In this document: piece by piece, positions 19,310 through 29,133 of the stretch
How positions within the stretch are numbered: the stretch's first letter is position 1
How the letters are laid out: each line of letters opens with the position of its first letter
Assembly: GCF_947497695.1 (NCBI RefSeq)
Contig: NZ_CANMHM010000002.1
Span: 124,001 to 188,000, forward strand
Reading direction: 5' to 3'
DNA from: an uncultured Polaribacter sp.
Lineage (GTDB): Bacteria > Bacteroidota > Bacteroidia > Flavobacteriales > Flavobacteriaceae
Length of the DNA: 64,000 nt
The notes under the pieces: generated by a model
What the model saw: only the letters and a program-made list of their open reading frames with translations
The model's database searches: none
What the model was told of the DNA's origin: nothing
Made by a program: the position numbers and the translations under genes

Positions 19310-20706
19310 TATAGTGTATCTTTTAAGAAGTTAGCAAACTTCAAAACAAGTTCGTCATTATTTTTTGCTGCGGTAATTTGTAATCCTGTTGCTGTTCCTT
19401 GTGGGACAGTTAAGGTTGGTAATTGTCCTAAACTAAAACCAACGGTATAAGCATCTGACAAGTACATTGCTAAAGGATCTTTTAAACTATCGCCAATTTT
19501 TGGAGGCGAACTTGGTGTAACAGGAGATAAAATGATAGCTACTTCTTTAAAATCTTTTTCAAAATTTTCAGAAATCTGGTCTCTTAAATTCAATCCTTTT
19601 AAATAAATTTCATCAGAAAAACCTTGAGATAACACTTGGTTTCCACCAACAATTCTACGTTTTGTTTCTTCAGAAAAATTTTCTGAACGTGTAATTGAAT
19701 AGGTATCTTTAAGATTATCGCCTTCAATTCTTGCTCCATAATTTGTACCATCTAATCTAGATAAATTAGAGGCTGTTTCTGCCATTGCCAAAGTATAGTA
19801 AGTAGAAACTAAAGTGTCAGATTCAAAGAAATCTAATTCTTTTACTTCAATTCCTTTGGCTTTTATTTTCTCAATCGATACTAAAAAATCTGCTTTTACT
19901 TGTACATCAATTGCATCACTTTCTATAAAGTTTTTAAAATATCCAACGGTTTTAATTTCTTCAGATTTTAAAATATTTTCTTTTGATATTTCTTCTGATG
20001 GATATGTAGTTTGGTCTTTTACATCCTTACCACTCATCACATTTAAAACAATTCTAATATCTTCAATCGATTTTGCAATTGGTCCAACGCAGTCTGTTGA
20101 TGATGCATAAGCCATTAATCCGTATCTAGAAATTCTACCATAAGTTGGTTTCAATCCGTAAATTTTATTATATCCTGCAGGCTGTCTAACAGAACCTCCT
20201 GTATCTCCACCAATTGAAAAAACAGTATAATCTTTTGCAACATTTACTGCAGAACCTCCACTTGAACCTCCTGCAACTAAATCTGTATTCATAGCATTTT
20301 TAACAGCACCAAAAATGGTGTTTTCAGATGATGAACCATGTCCAAAAGAATCGCAATTTTCTTTTACCAAAGGAATTGCACCTGCATCTAATAATTTCTG
20401 AATGGCAGTTGCTGTATAAGATGATTTATAGTTCTTTATCAAATCTGAACTTGCAGTTGTTAGAGTTCCTTGTACCATGTACACGTCTTTTATTCCAAAA
20501 GGAATCCCCTCTAACAAACCAATTTCCTCGCCTTTTGCAATTTTAGCATCTACTTTTGCAGCTAAATCTAATGCTAAACTATCTAAAAGTGAATTGACAG
20601 TATTGTGTGTATTCGATTTTAATAAATCTAACCTTTCTTGCACTAATTTTGTACAAGAAATTTCTTTGCTCACCAATTGCTGATGAATTTTATGTATTTG
20701 GCTCAT
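19309..20706 (-). CDS. gatA: Asp/Glu-tRNA amidotransferase subunit A (glutaminase subunit)
   Basis: GatA hydrolyses glutamine and passes the ammonia to GatB for amidation of mischarged tRNA. It belongs to the amidase-signature family. The catalytic triad is Lys73 (GIKD), cis-Ser148 (AGGSSGGSA) and Ser172 (GGDTGGSVRQPAG); the spacings of 75 and 24 residues are the same as in characterised GatA. The length of 465 residues is slightly below the usual 480-490, with a short N-terminus. The ATG at 20706 follows a 70-nt spacer after gatC, and its stop overlaps the gatB/aspS start by one base. Confidence 0.96.
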   Translation of the reverse strand: MSQIHKIHQQLVSKEISCTKLVQERLDLLKSNTHNTVNSLLDSLALDLAAKVDAKIAKGEEIGLLEGIPFGIKDVYMVQGTLTTASSDLIKNYKSSYTATAIQKLLDAGAIPLVKENCDSFGHGSSSENTIFGAVKNAMNTDLVAGGSSGGSAVNVAKDYTVFSIGGDTGGSVRQPAGYNKIYGLKPTYGRISRYGLMAYASSTDCVGPIAKSIEDIRIVLNVMSGKDVKDQTTYPSEEISKENILKSEEIKTVGYFKNFIESDAIDVQVKADFLVSIEKIKAKGIEVKELDFFESDTLVSTYYTLAMAETASNLSRLDGTNYGARIEGDNLKDTYSITRSENFSEETKRRIVGGNQVLSQGFSDEIYLKGLNLRDQISENFEKDFKEVAIILSPVTPSSPPKIGDSLKDPLAMYLSDAYTVGFSLGQLPTLTVPQGTATGLQITAAKNNDELVLKFANFLKDTL

Positions 20707-20776
20707 TATGTAAGCTTTATTTTTTATTTCAGTCAGTTTGAACTAACAACTAAAAACCAACAACTAAAAACTATTT
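20707..20776 (-). repeat. Tandem-word spacer between gatC and gatA
   Basis: On the coding strand the words TTTTTAGTTGTTGG and TTTTTAGTTGTTAG follow each other (about 20739-20774). This belongs to the class of short-word, repeat-filled spacers also seen in the trp operon. No gene or clear terminator lies here. Confidence 0.5.
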
Positions 20777-21046
20777 CTATTCTTCTATGACTTTAGATAC
20801 CACTAAATAACCATCCTTTTCTTTTGGAAAATTTTCGATGATAATTTGTTTTTCAGCTTGTGGACTATCAATAACAACATCTTCCCTTAAATCATCTAAA
20901 GAGACTGCATTGGTATGATTTGTATTTGTAGCATTACTGTTTGAAGTATTTGCATTTTTAATTGCATCAAACAATTTACTTACAGCTTCAGATTCTTTTG
21001 CTCCTTTAATACTCGACAAAATGTCGACTGTCATTATTTTACTCAT
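20777..21046 (-). CDS. gatC: Atypical GatC with an Asn-rich segment
   Basis: GatC is the small subunit that wraps around GatA and GatB and stabilises them. The C-terminal half is recognisable: LREDVV then a PKEKDGYLVVSKVIEE end, matching the family's REDxV and DGYFxVPKVIE pattern. The N-terminal half is unusual. The normal helical start is replaced by MSKIMTVDILSSIKGAKESEAVSKLFDAIK, and residues 31-46 (20909-20956) hold eight asparagines in sixteen positions. I use the ATG at 21046 because an in-frame ATG at 21076 lies inside the leader terminator stem. The gene begins 12 nt after that terminator's T-run, as the first structural gene of gatC-gatA-gatB/aspS. Confidence 0.85.
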   Translation of the reverse strand: MSKIMTVDILSSIKGAKESEAVSKLFDAIKNANTSNSNATNTNHTNAVSLDDLREDVVIDSPQAEKQIIIENFPKEKDGYLVVSKVIEE

Positions 21047-21058
21047 CTCTTCAATTTT

Positions 21059-21091
21059 AAAAAAAAAGCCTCCCAAATTATTGGAAGGCTT
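21059..21091 (-). terminator. Attenuator terminator of the gat operon
   Basis: On the minus strand AAAGCCTTCC (21082-21091) pairs with GGGAGGCTTT (21064-21073) as ten base pairs with one G-U, around an 8-nt loop. A run of eight T ends at 21059. It stands between the Asn leader peptide and gatC. A competing segment GAAGGTT (21109-21115) can pair with AGCCTTC (21083-21089) of the stem, as expected for an antiterminator. Confidence 0.85.
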
Positions 21092-21120
21092 TATATATTT
21101 CTAAACAACAACCTTCGTTC

Positions 21121-21168
21121 CTACAAGTTAGGATTATTGAAATTAAGATTGTTATTATTATTTTTCAT
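21121..21168 (-). CDS. Asparagine-rich leader peptide of the gat operon
   Basis: The 15-codon frame encodes MKNNNNNLNFNNPNL and ends in TAG. Nine residues are asparagine (seven AAT and two AAC codons). The antiterminator segment 21109-21115 begins 5 nt after the stop codon, so a ribosome at the stop would cover it and let the terminator form. A ribosome stalled on the Asn codons would leave it free. This is the layout of the trp leader in the same window. A regulatory leader sensing charged tRNA(Asn) is inferred; no such leader is known to me before gatCAB. Confidence 0.75.
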   Translation of the reverse strand: MKNNNNNLNFNNPNL

Positions 21169-21186
21169 TTTTATTTTAATTGATGG

Positions 21187-21194
21187 CAAATATA
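21187..21194 (-). promoter_or_regulatory. -7 box of the gat leader promoter
   Basis: TATATTTG on the minus strand matches the Bacteroidota consensus TAnnTTTG exactly. It ends 18 nt before the leader ATG. No good TTG was found at the expected -33 position, so the upstream element is weak. Confidence 0.6.
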
Positions 21195-21318
21195 TACAGA
21201 ATATATGTTATATTTTATTCTTTTTTAAGATTTTGTGTAACGTTTGATGTATTCTTTAAATAAATTGATGATATTACGATTCTTTTAAAGAAAATATGTT
21301 TTAAAAACTCTACTCAGG

Positions 21319-22587
21319 TTACTTCAAAGAAACCTGATATTGTAAAACAGCCATTCCTTTATATCCTTTTTGCTGAATGGTTGTTGCATCAAAAATAGGT
21401 CTGTGTTGGTAAGCTATTGTAAATTTACTATTATGTGTGCCGTTCAATAAAAAATTAACCCCAAAATCATACACTGTCATTTGGTCGTTTAAAGCATCCC
21501 AATCAGAACTTTGTATCGATATATTTGGCTGAATCACAAACAAATGATCTAAAAATTTTGTTTCTTTAAAAGCATACCCAAATTGCAGATACCAAGTTGC
21601 TCCTGTTCCAATCATAGGGAAAGCAACTCCTTGACCATTAAAATCAGAACCTCCTCCATTTGTTGGGTTATTTGCTCCAACATTTCGAATATAATCTTTT
21701 CCAAAATCGTACTCATAATAGCCTAAATAAGCAGTAATTGCATCCTTATTATTTAAAGGTAAATTCAAAAACGAATCTACTGCCCAATTTTTCATGTCAT
21801 AAAAATTAGTAGTTGGCAATAATGCATCACCATCACTCATTGCTTTGTCTTGATATTGAAAACCCGCTCCAACATTAAATACTTTTTTTGCATTTCCGTA
21901 AGTTCCTGTTTGGTAAGCAGATTTGTTAGATTCATGCTCAAAAAACTGATATTTAATATACGATGAAGTTTTAATTCTAGGCATATTATTTGCAAAATTC
22001 ACTTCTCCATCAGGAATTGCTGCACCTATAAAAGGTCTGTTAAAAGTAAAACGATAATCAATTTTACCAACTTGCCCTTTTACCCAAACCCCAAATAAAC
22101 GGCCTAAATCGTCATTTTTTTCTACAGAATTTAAAGTAAACAAAGGGGTGTCTAAGCCCATCATTGTTTTACTAGAACGAATATTCCATCTACTTAAACC
22201 TTGCCAACCAGATTTACCAACACCTACTTCTAATGATTTGGCAAACGAATATTCTAAATATAAATCCAATGCCTCTAAAGCAAATGTTTTGTTTTTAAAA
22301 TTATAATTATTCCCTCCAAAAATGGCATAAGCATATATTTTAGGGGTTATTTGAGACGAAACAGGTATTCTTAATCGTCTTACAGAAATGTCAAAAAAAG
22401 TAACTACAGGCTCATTGTTTATTAAAGACCCTTCATTTAAATCAGAATAACGCATCCAAATTTGAGAAGTTACATTCCATTTAATCGTTGGTTTATCTGT
22501 TTGCTTTTCTTGACTAAAAGTCATTATTGAAAACAAGGTCAATATTATCATCAAACTAACTTTTAAATCACTTTTCAATACATTCAT
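21319..22587 (-). CDS. Outer membrane porin (phosphate-selective porin-like)
   Basis: This is an outer-membrane beta barrel of about 420 residues. After a signal peptide (hydrophobic ILTLFSIMTFSQ) it shows alternating aromatic and polar strands typical of Porin_O/P family members, for example ISVRRLRIPVSSQITPKIYAYAIFGGNNYNF. The end LQYQVSLK is barrel-like. An upstream in-frame ATG at 22638 exists, but the Met at 22587 (MNVLKSDLKV) gives a normal signal peptide, so I use it. An inverted repeat CAGGTT/AACCTG around the stop codon followed by TTTTT may terminate it. The solute cannot be told. Confidence 0.8.
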   Translation of the reverse strand: MNVLKSDLKVSLMIILTLFSIMTFSQEKQTDKPTIKWNVTSQIWMRYSDLNEGSLINNEPVVTFFDISVRRLRIPVSSQITPKIYAYAIFGGNNYNFKNKTFALEALDLYLEYSFAKSLEVGVGKSGWQGLSRWNIRSSKTMMGLDTPLFTLNSVEKNDDLGRLFGVWVKGQVGKIDYRFTFNRPFIGAAIPDGEVNFANNMPRIKTSSYIKYQFFEHESNKSAYQTGTYGNAKKVFNVGAGFQYQDKAMSDGDALLPTTNFYDMKNWAVDSFLNLPLNNKDAITAYLGYYEYDFGKDYIRNVGANNPTNGGGSDFNGQGVAFPMIGTGATWYLQFGYAFKETKFLDHLFVIQPNISIQSSDWDALNDQMTVYDFGVNFLLNGTHNSKFTIAYQHRPIFDATTIQQKGYKGMAVLQYQVSLK

Positions 22588-24896
<2,309 letters not shown>

Positions 24897-24928
24897 TCTA
24901 AATTAAAAACACAACCCCTTACTATTAA

Positions 24929-24965
24929 AAAAAGGTGTAAGAAATTAATTCTTACACCTTTTTAT
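24929..24965. terminator. Bidirectional terminator, gyrB and DUF6588 gene
   Basis: AAAGGTGTAAGAA (24931-24943) pairs with TTCTTACACCTTT across a 5-nt loop. A-runs and T-runs flank it on both sides, so it can serve the two converging genes. Confidence 0.85.
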
Positions 24966-24983
24966 TGTTTATAAAATAAGTTT

Positions 24984-25988
24984 TTATCTAATAGTAAAAC
25001 CAGCTCTTACTGAAAGTGTATTGTACTCTTGTATTGCATAATCTGCACTTATATTAAGAAATAACAGTTTTATAGACAAACCTAGGTTTGCTCTTACAGA
25101 GCTTCCAGAATAATTTAAACTTACTGGGTCTGTAAATGTTTGTGAATCTGTTTCATAATTACCTAACATATTTACGTCAGTTTCATAAGAAGTAGTACCC
25201 ACGCCACCAAATAATGTAAAAATAGCTAATTTCTTAGAAGCTAATATTTGAAACATAGTGGTCTTAGTATTAAATTCTACTGCTTGTGTTGGGTTATTGT
25301 TAGCATCTAAAAACGCTTTAGATTTTATGTTATTCCAACCTGCAAAAGCAGACACATCAAAAGGTAATTTATTAATAAAAGGTACCCATTGCTTTAAATC
25401 GTGCATTACACCAATTCCAAAAGTAGAAAACTCAAATTCTGGCTCAGATTGTTGTGGTACAAATCTAACTTTTACATCTGTATTTTTAAAAAGACCTACA
25501 CCTAATTGCACCATCGCAGAAGGCACCACATTATAACCTATTGCCTCTTTTAAACCAGAACCTGGTAAAGCAGAAGTAGATATTTTACCATCAGTAGAAG
25601 AAAATTCTAACAAAGGTCTATCATCTAAACTCTGAGAACCAAAAAGACTTGGTAATTGAGCAGAAGCTGTTGGATCATTTGGATTGGCATCTAATTTAAT
25701 ATTTGCGTAATCTGAGTTTGTAAACGTAAATGTTTCATCGGTTTTAGGTACAAAAGCTGCATTTGCAATTACAGCAACATCTATTCCCAAAAGCTTGTGT
25801 GCTTTGGCTGTTGTGTACCAACCACCGTTAATTCCATTCCCAAAACCAGCTGCAAATGGCTTTAAATATCCTTTCATCAATAACTGAGCATCTTCAGTAC
25901 CACCCTCTAAAACAGATTCTAAATCTATTTGAGAAAATGAAAGAAAACTGCAAAACGTAAAAAATATAATTGATATGCTTTTTTTCAT
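24984..25988 (-). CDS. DUF6588 family outer-membrane-like protein
   Basis: This 334-residue protein has a signal peptide (1-19, ending SFSQ) and then ESVLEGGTEDAQLLMKGYLKPFAAGFGNGINGGWY, the conserved opening of DUF6588 proteins as I remember the family. The rest is beta-strand rich and ends LSVRAGFTIR, suggesting a barrel or surface beta protein. Function is unknown. The next minus-strand gene upstream is a small lipoprotein 36 nt away, so the two may be co-transcribed. Confidence 0.75.
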   Translation of the reverse strand: MKKSISIIFFTFCSFLSFSQIDLESVLEGGTEDAQLLMKGYLKPFAAGFGNGINGGWYTTAKAHKLLGIDVAVIANAAFVPKTDETFTFTNSDYANIKLDANPNDPTASAQLPSLFGSQSLDDRPLLEFSSTDGKISTSALPGSGLKEAIGYNVVPSAMVQLGVGLFKNTDVKVRFVPQQSEPEFEFSTFGIGVMHDLKQWVPFINKLPFDVSAFAGWNNIKSKAFLDANNNPTQAVEFNTKTTMFQILASKKLAIFTLFGGVGTTSYETDVNMLGNYETDSQTFTDPVSLNYSGSSVRANLGLSIKLLFLNISADYAIQEYNTLSVRAGFTIR

Positions 25989-26024
25989 AGTAATTAAATT
26001 TGGTTAGTTAATTAAAATTCGTTT

Positions 26025-26546
26025 TTACAATTCTACAGTTCCTGTAATTGTAGGTGTAACTACAAGTGTAAAGCTATCATTATCATCTGTAATAGGACCA
26101 TTGGTAGTATTTCCTTCTAAAGTAATACCAAATTGTCCTGATGCTGATGAACTCTGAATAAGCGTAAGTATGTTTCTTGCTGCTGCAGGTACTGTTACAA
26201 CTGATTCTACAGAACTTAAACTCACAGTCTCTGAAGTAAATAAAGTAATTCCTCCAACTTTTACAGTTATATTACCTTCTATTGTTCCTCCACTGTAATT
26301 CTCTAGTTTTAATCCTACAGATTCTATCTCAGCTGCTACAAAAACATCAACACCATCTACTAATTCAGATATATCTGCTGTATCTGTAATTGAGTAAGAT
26401 GATTTTCCATCTAAATCTGTCACTGTAATAGAAGTAGATGTATCAGTCTTTACTACCTGTTGTATTGGTCCATTTTCTTCACAACTGCTAAAAGCTAGTA
26501 TTGCAACTAGTAATACTAAAGTCTTCATAATTCTAAAATTTTTCAT
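26025..26546 (-). CDS. Small lipoprotein of unknown function
   Basis: This 173-residue protein has a lipobox at Cys22 (AILAFSSCEEN) and a beta-rich, threonine- and serine-rich body. I do not recognise a family. A second possible start (Met7, at 26528) gives an equally good signal peptide. It lies 36 nt upstream of the DUF6588 gene on the same strand, suggesting a shared transcript and perhaps a shared envelope role. Confidence 0.7.
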   Translation of the reverse strand: MKNFRIMKTLVLLVAILAFSSCEENGPIQQVVKTDTSTSITVTDLDGKSSYSITDTADISELVDGVDVFVAAEIESVGLKLENYSGGTIEGNITVKVGGITLFTSETVSLSSVESVVTVPAAARNILTLIQSSSASGQFGITLEGNTTNGPITDDNDSFTLVVTPTITGTVEL

Positions 26547-26749
26547 AATTTCTAGGTTTTTTTATTAAATATATTAAGTTTGTTAAACACAAATGTAGCA
26601 ATTATTTATTTGGAAAAAAACTAATAACTTGATATTAGTTATATTAAATGTTTCTATCGTTTAAAAAGCTATAGAAACTTTTTGGTGATTTTTAATATAA
26701 ATAAGATTTTAAAAAGTAAAAAAGTTAACTAAATAATTCATTTTAAAGG

Positions 26750-26780
26750 TTGCCTAATATAAAAATCTATCTTACTTTTG
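26750..26780 (+). promoter_or_regulatory. trp operon promoter
   Basis: TTG at 26750-26752 and TACTTTTG at 26773-26780 are separated by 20 nt, an excellent match to the Bacteroidota promoter. The leader-peptide ATG begins only 9 nt after the -7 box, so the leader transcript has almost no 5' untranslated part. Confidence 0.75.
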
Positions 26781-26788
26781 TAGTACAA

Positions 26789-26836
26789 ATGAAAAACAAT
26801 ACAAAAAATACATGGTGGTGGAACTCTCTTAGTTAA
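26789..26836 (+). CDS. trpL: trp operon leader peptide
   Basis: The 15-codon frame encodes MKNNTKNTWWWNSLS and ends in TAA. Three tandem Trp codons (26813-26821) act as the sensor of charged tRNA(Trp). GTGAGA (26840-26845), starting 3 nt after the stop, can pair with TCTCAC (26882-26887) in the terminator, giving the antiterminator. Leaders of this type before trp genes are known in Bacteroidota. Confidence 0.9.
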   Translation: MKNNTKNTWWWNSLS

Positions 26837-26871
26837 TAAGTGAGAAAACACCTTTATGTATATAACATAAT

Positions 26872-26907
26872 AAAAGGCTTATCTCACGATAAGCCTTTTC
26901 GCTTTTT
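26872..26907 (+). terminator. trp attenuator terminator
   Basis: AAAAGGCTTATC (26872-26883) pairs perfectly with GATAAGCCTTTT (26888-26899) over loop TCAC, followed by CGCTTTTT. It lies about 105 nt before trpE. Confidence 0.9.
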
Positions 26908-27011
26908 ACTAAGCTTCATTAAGAGGAAGTTATGAAGAAGTAATGTTTTTATCAACAAATAGATTGCCAGAGCAAATGAAAAATTCTGCTTCGCAATCAT
27001 AGAATAGAATT

Positions 27012-28403
27012 ATGAAAAAATTACAATTTAAAACAATACATAAAACAAAATTAGCAGACACTATTACACCTGTAGGTTTGTATTTACGTTTTAGAGATAA
27101 ATTTGCGAACACTTTATTGTTAGAAAGCTCAGATTATCATAGCAAGGAAGAAAGTTTCTCTTTTATTGCAATTGACCCAATAGTTACTATGAAAGTTGAT
27201 GATTCTCAGTTTTCTATTTTTCACAAAGGGGCAGAAATAGAGACTCACCCCATCAATAAAAACTTCTATAATTTATTTGATCAATTTACAAATTCTATAG
27301 ATTTTGATTGTCCTACTGAGTTAAAATCTTTTAATGGTTTGTATGGTTACACTACTTTTGATTCTGTTCAATATTTCGAAAACATCAAATTTTCAAACCC
27401 AAAAGCACCTTCTGCAATACCAGAAATGCAATATAGTTTTTACCGTTTTATCATTGCCATCAATCATTTTAATGATGAAATGACGTTGATAGAAAATATT
27501 GAAGAAGGATCAGCATCTCGCATTAAAGAAATTCAGACAATTATTGATGCTCAAACTTTTAACACGCAAAAGTTCGAAATTGTTGGCGAAGAAACATCAA
27601 ACGTAAAAGGAGATGAATTTATAGACTATGTAAAAAAAGCAAAATCACACTGTAAAAGAGGCGATGTTTTTCAGTTGGTTTTATCACGCCAATTTCAACA
27701 AAAATTTAAAGGAGACGAGTTTAATGTATACAGAGCATTACGTTCTATCAACCCATCACCTTATTTGTTTTATTTTGATTATGGTTCGTTTAAATTAATG
27801 GGCTCTTCACCAGAAGCACAAATTAAAATATCCGAAGGAAAAGCAACCATTAACCCAATTGCTGGTACGTTTAGAAGAACTGGTGATATGGCAGAAGACA
27901 TTAAATTAGGTAAAAAGTTATCCGCAGATAAAAAAGAAACAGCAGAACATGTAATGTTGGTAGATTTGGCTCGTAACGATTTAAGTATCCATGCAGATAA
28001 TGTTACTGTAGATGTTTTTAAAGAAGTACAATATTTTAGTCATGTAATTCATTTGGTTTCTACAGTTAGAGGAACTATTAAAGGAAACCCAATAGAAATT
28101 GTGGGTGATACTTTTCCTGCCGGAACTTTAAGTGGTGCACCAAAATACAAAGCAATGCAATTGATCGACAAATATGAAAATCAAACACGTGGTTTTTATG
28201 GTGGTGCAGTAGGTATTATTGGTTTTGATGGCTCTGTAAATTTGGCAATTGCCATTCGCTCTTTTGTAAGTAAAAACAACGTTTTGTATTCACAAGCAGG
28301 TGCAGGAATCGTAATTCATTCCGATGAAAAAAAGGAATTACAAGAAGTAAATAATAAATTAGCAGCGTTAAAAAAAGCGTTGATTTTAGCAGAGAATATT
28401 TAA
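27012..28403 (+). CDS. trpE: Anthranilate synthase component I
   Basis: TrpE converts chorismate to anthranilate using ammonia from TrpG, the first step of tryptophan synthesis. The 463-residue protein has the LLESS element (36-40) that binds feedback tryptophan, and the chorismate-binding domain with SSPEAQI, IAGTFRRTGD, ELVDLARND-like MLVDLARNDL, and FPAGTLSGAPK followed by GFYGGAVG. It is the first structural gene after the attenuator, followed by a repeat-filled spacer and trpG. Confidence 0.96.
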   Translation: MKKLQFKTIHKTKLADTITPVGLYLRFRDKFANTLLLESSDYHSKEESFSFIAIDPIVTMKVDDSQFSIFHKGAEIETHPINKNFYNLFDQFTNSIDFDCPTELKSFNGLYGYTTFDSVQYFENIKFSNPKAPSAIPEMQYSFYRFIIAINHFNDEMTLIENIEEGSASRIKEIQTIIDAQTFNTQKFEIVGEETSNVKGDEFIDYVKKAKSHCKRGDVFQLVLSRQFQQKFKGDEFNVYRALRSINPSPYLFYFDYGSFKLMGSSPEAQIKISEGKATINPIAGTFRRTGDMAEDIKLGKKLSADKKETAEHVMLVDLARNDLSIHADNVTVDVFKEVQYFSHVIHLVSTVRGTIKGNPIEIVGDTFPAGTLSGAPKYKAMQLIDKYENQTRGFYGGAVGIIGFDGSVNLAIAIRSFVSKNNVLYSQAGAGIVIHSDEKKELQEVNNKLAALKKALILAENI

Positions 28404-28474
28404 AAATAGCTTTTTGCTGTTAGTGGTTAGCTATTTGCTAATTGCCAAAAGCTAAAAGCCAAAAGCTTTATATA
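28404..28474 (+). repeat. Palindromic repeat spacer between trpE and trpG
   Basis: Words GCTTTTTGC, GCTGTTAG, TTAGCTATTTGCTAATTG and CCAAAAGC alternate, and GCTTTT and AAAAGC copies can pair with each other. The same words appear in the DNA for the GatB-AspRS linker. No gene is encoded. Confidence 0.55.
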
Positions 28475-29053
28475 ATGAAAATATTAATTTTAGACAATTA
28501 CGATTCTTTTACCTACAATTTGGTGCATTTGGTAGAAAAAATTACAGGAAAATTTCCTACAGTTTTTAGAAACGATGAAATCAGTATTGCAGATGTAGGA
28601 AACTACGATATCATTATGTTATCTCCAGGTCCAGGAATACCAGATGAAGCAGGTATTTTAAAAGACGTAATTAAAACCTACGCAGGTATAAAACCAATTT
28701 TCGGAGTTTGTTTGGGCTTACAAGCAATTACAGAAGTTTTTGGTGGAACCATTATCAATTTAGACGATGTTTTTCATGGAGTTGCTACAGAAATGAGGGT
28801 CACAGACCCTTTAGCCATAATTTTTAAGGACGTTCCTGAAACATTTTTAGCTGCTCGTTATCATTCTTGGGCTGCAACAGATGAAAATTTCCCAGAAGAA
28901 ATACAAGTAACAGCAAGAGACGAAGATGGATTAATTCAGGCAATTCAGCATAAAGTATTTCCAATTTCAGCAGTTCAATTTCATCCAGAATCGATTTTGA
29001 CTGATGTTGGAGAACAGTTGGTAAGGAATTTTATAAATAGTGTTAAAAAGTAA
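28475..29053 (+). CDS. trpG: Anthranilate synthase component II (glutamine amidotransferase)
   Basis: TrpG releases ammonia from glutamine for TrpE. The protein starts MKILILDNYDSFTYNLVH and has the class I amidotransferase triad: Cys in FGVCLGLQAI, and His and Glu in VQFHPESIL. The oxyanion segment LSPGPGIP is present. A TTG 33 nt upstream (28442) is in frame but lies in repeat DNA and adds nothing conserved, so I use the ATG at 28475. The length of 192 residues is normal. Confidence 0.96.
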   Translation: MKILILDNYDSFTYNLVHLVEKITGKFPTVFRNDEISIADVGNYDIIMLSPGPGIPDEAGILKDVIKTYAGIKPIFGVCLGLQAITEVFGGTIINLDDVFHGVATEMRVTDPLAIIFKDVPETFLAARYHSWAATDENFPEEIQVTARDEDGLIQAIQHKVFPISAVQFHPESILTDVGEQLVRNFINSVKK

Positions 29054-29133
29054 TCAAGTTTAAAGTATATAAAGTTTTGAGTGAGAATAACTTTTCAACT
29101 TTATTACCTTCAACCTTTTAGAACTTAATTTAG
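29054..29133 (+). repeat. Repeat-like spacer between trpG and trpD
   Basis: This 80-nt spacer carries alternating TTTAAAGT, AAAGTTTTGAG and CAACTTTATTACC words able to form an imperfect hairpin. It looks like another member of the short-word spacer class in this operon. No gene was seen. Confidence 0.4.

Noticed and set aside
21047..21076. Start of gatC at the ATG at 21076, adding MGGFFFKIEE
   Set aside because: Those codons lie inside the attenuator terminator stem and T-run, and the added residues do not resemble GatC. The ATG at 21046 is preferred.
21059..21318. Hairpin at 21059-21091 as the terminator of the porin gene
   Set aside because: It is about 230 nt beyond the porin stop, and a promoter box and an Asn-rich reading frame lie between. 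The porin has its own possible hairpin at its stop codon.
28442..28474. TTG start of trpG at 28442
   Set aside because: The extra eleven residues are encoded by repeat DNA, and the conserved TrpG sequence begins exactly at the ATG at 28475.
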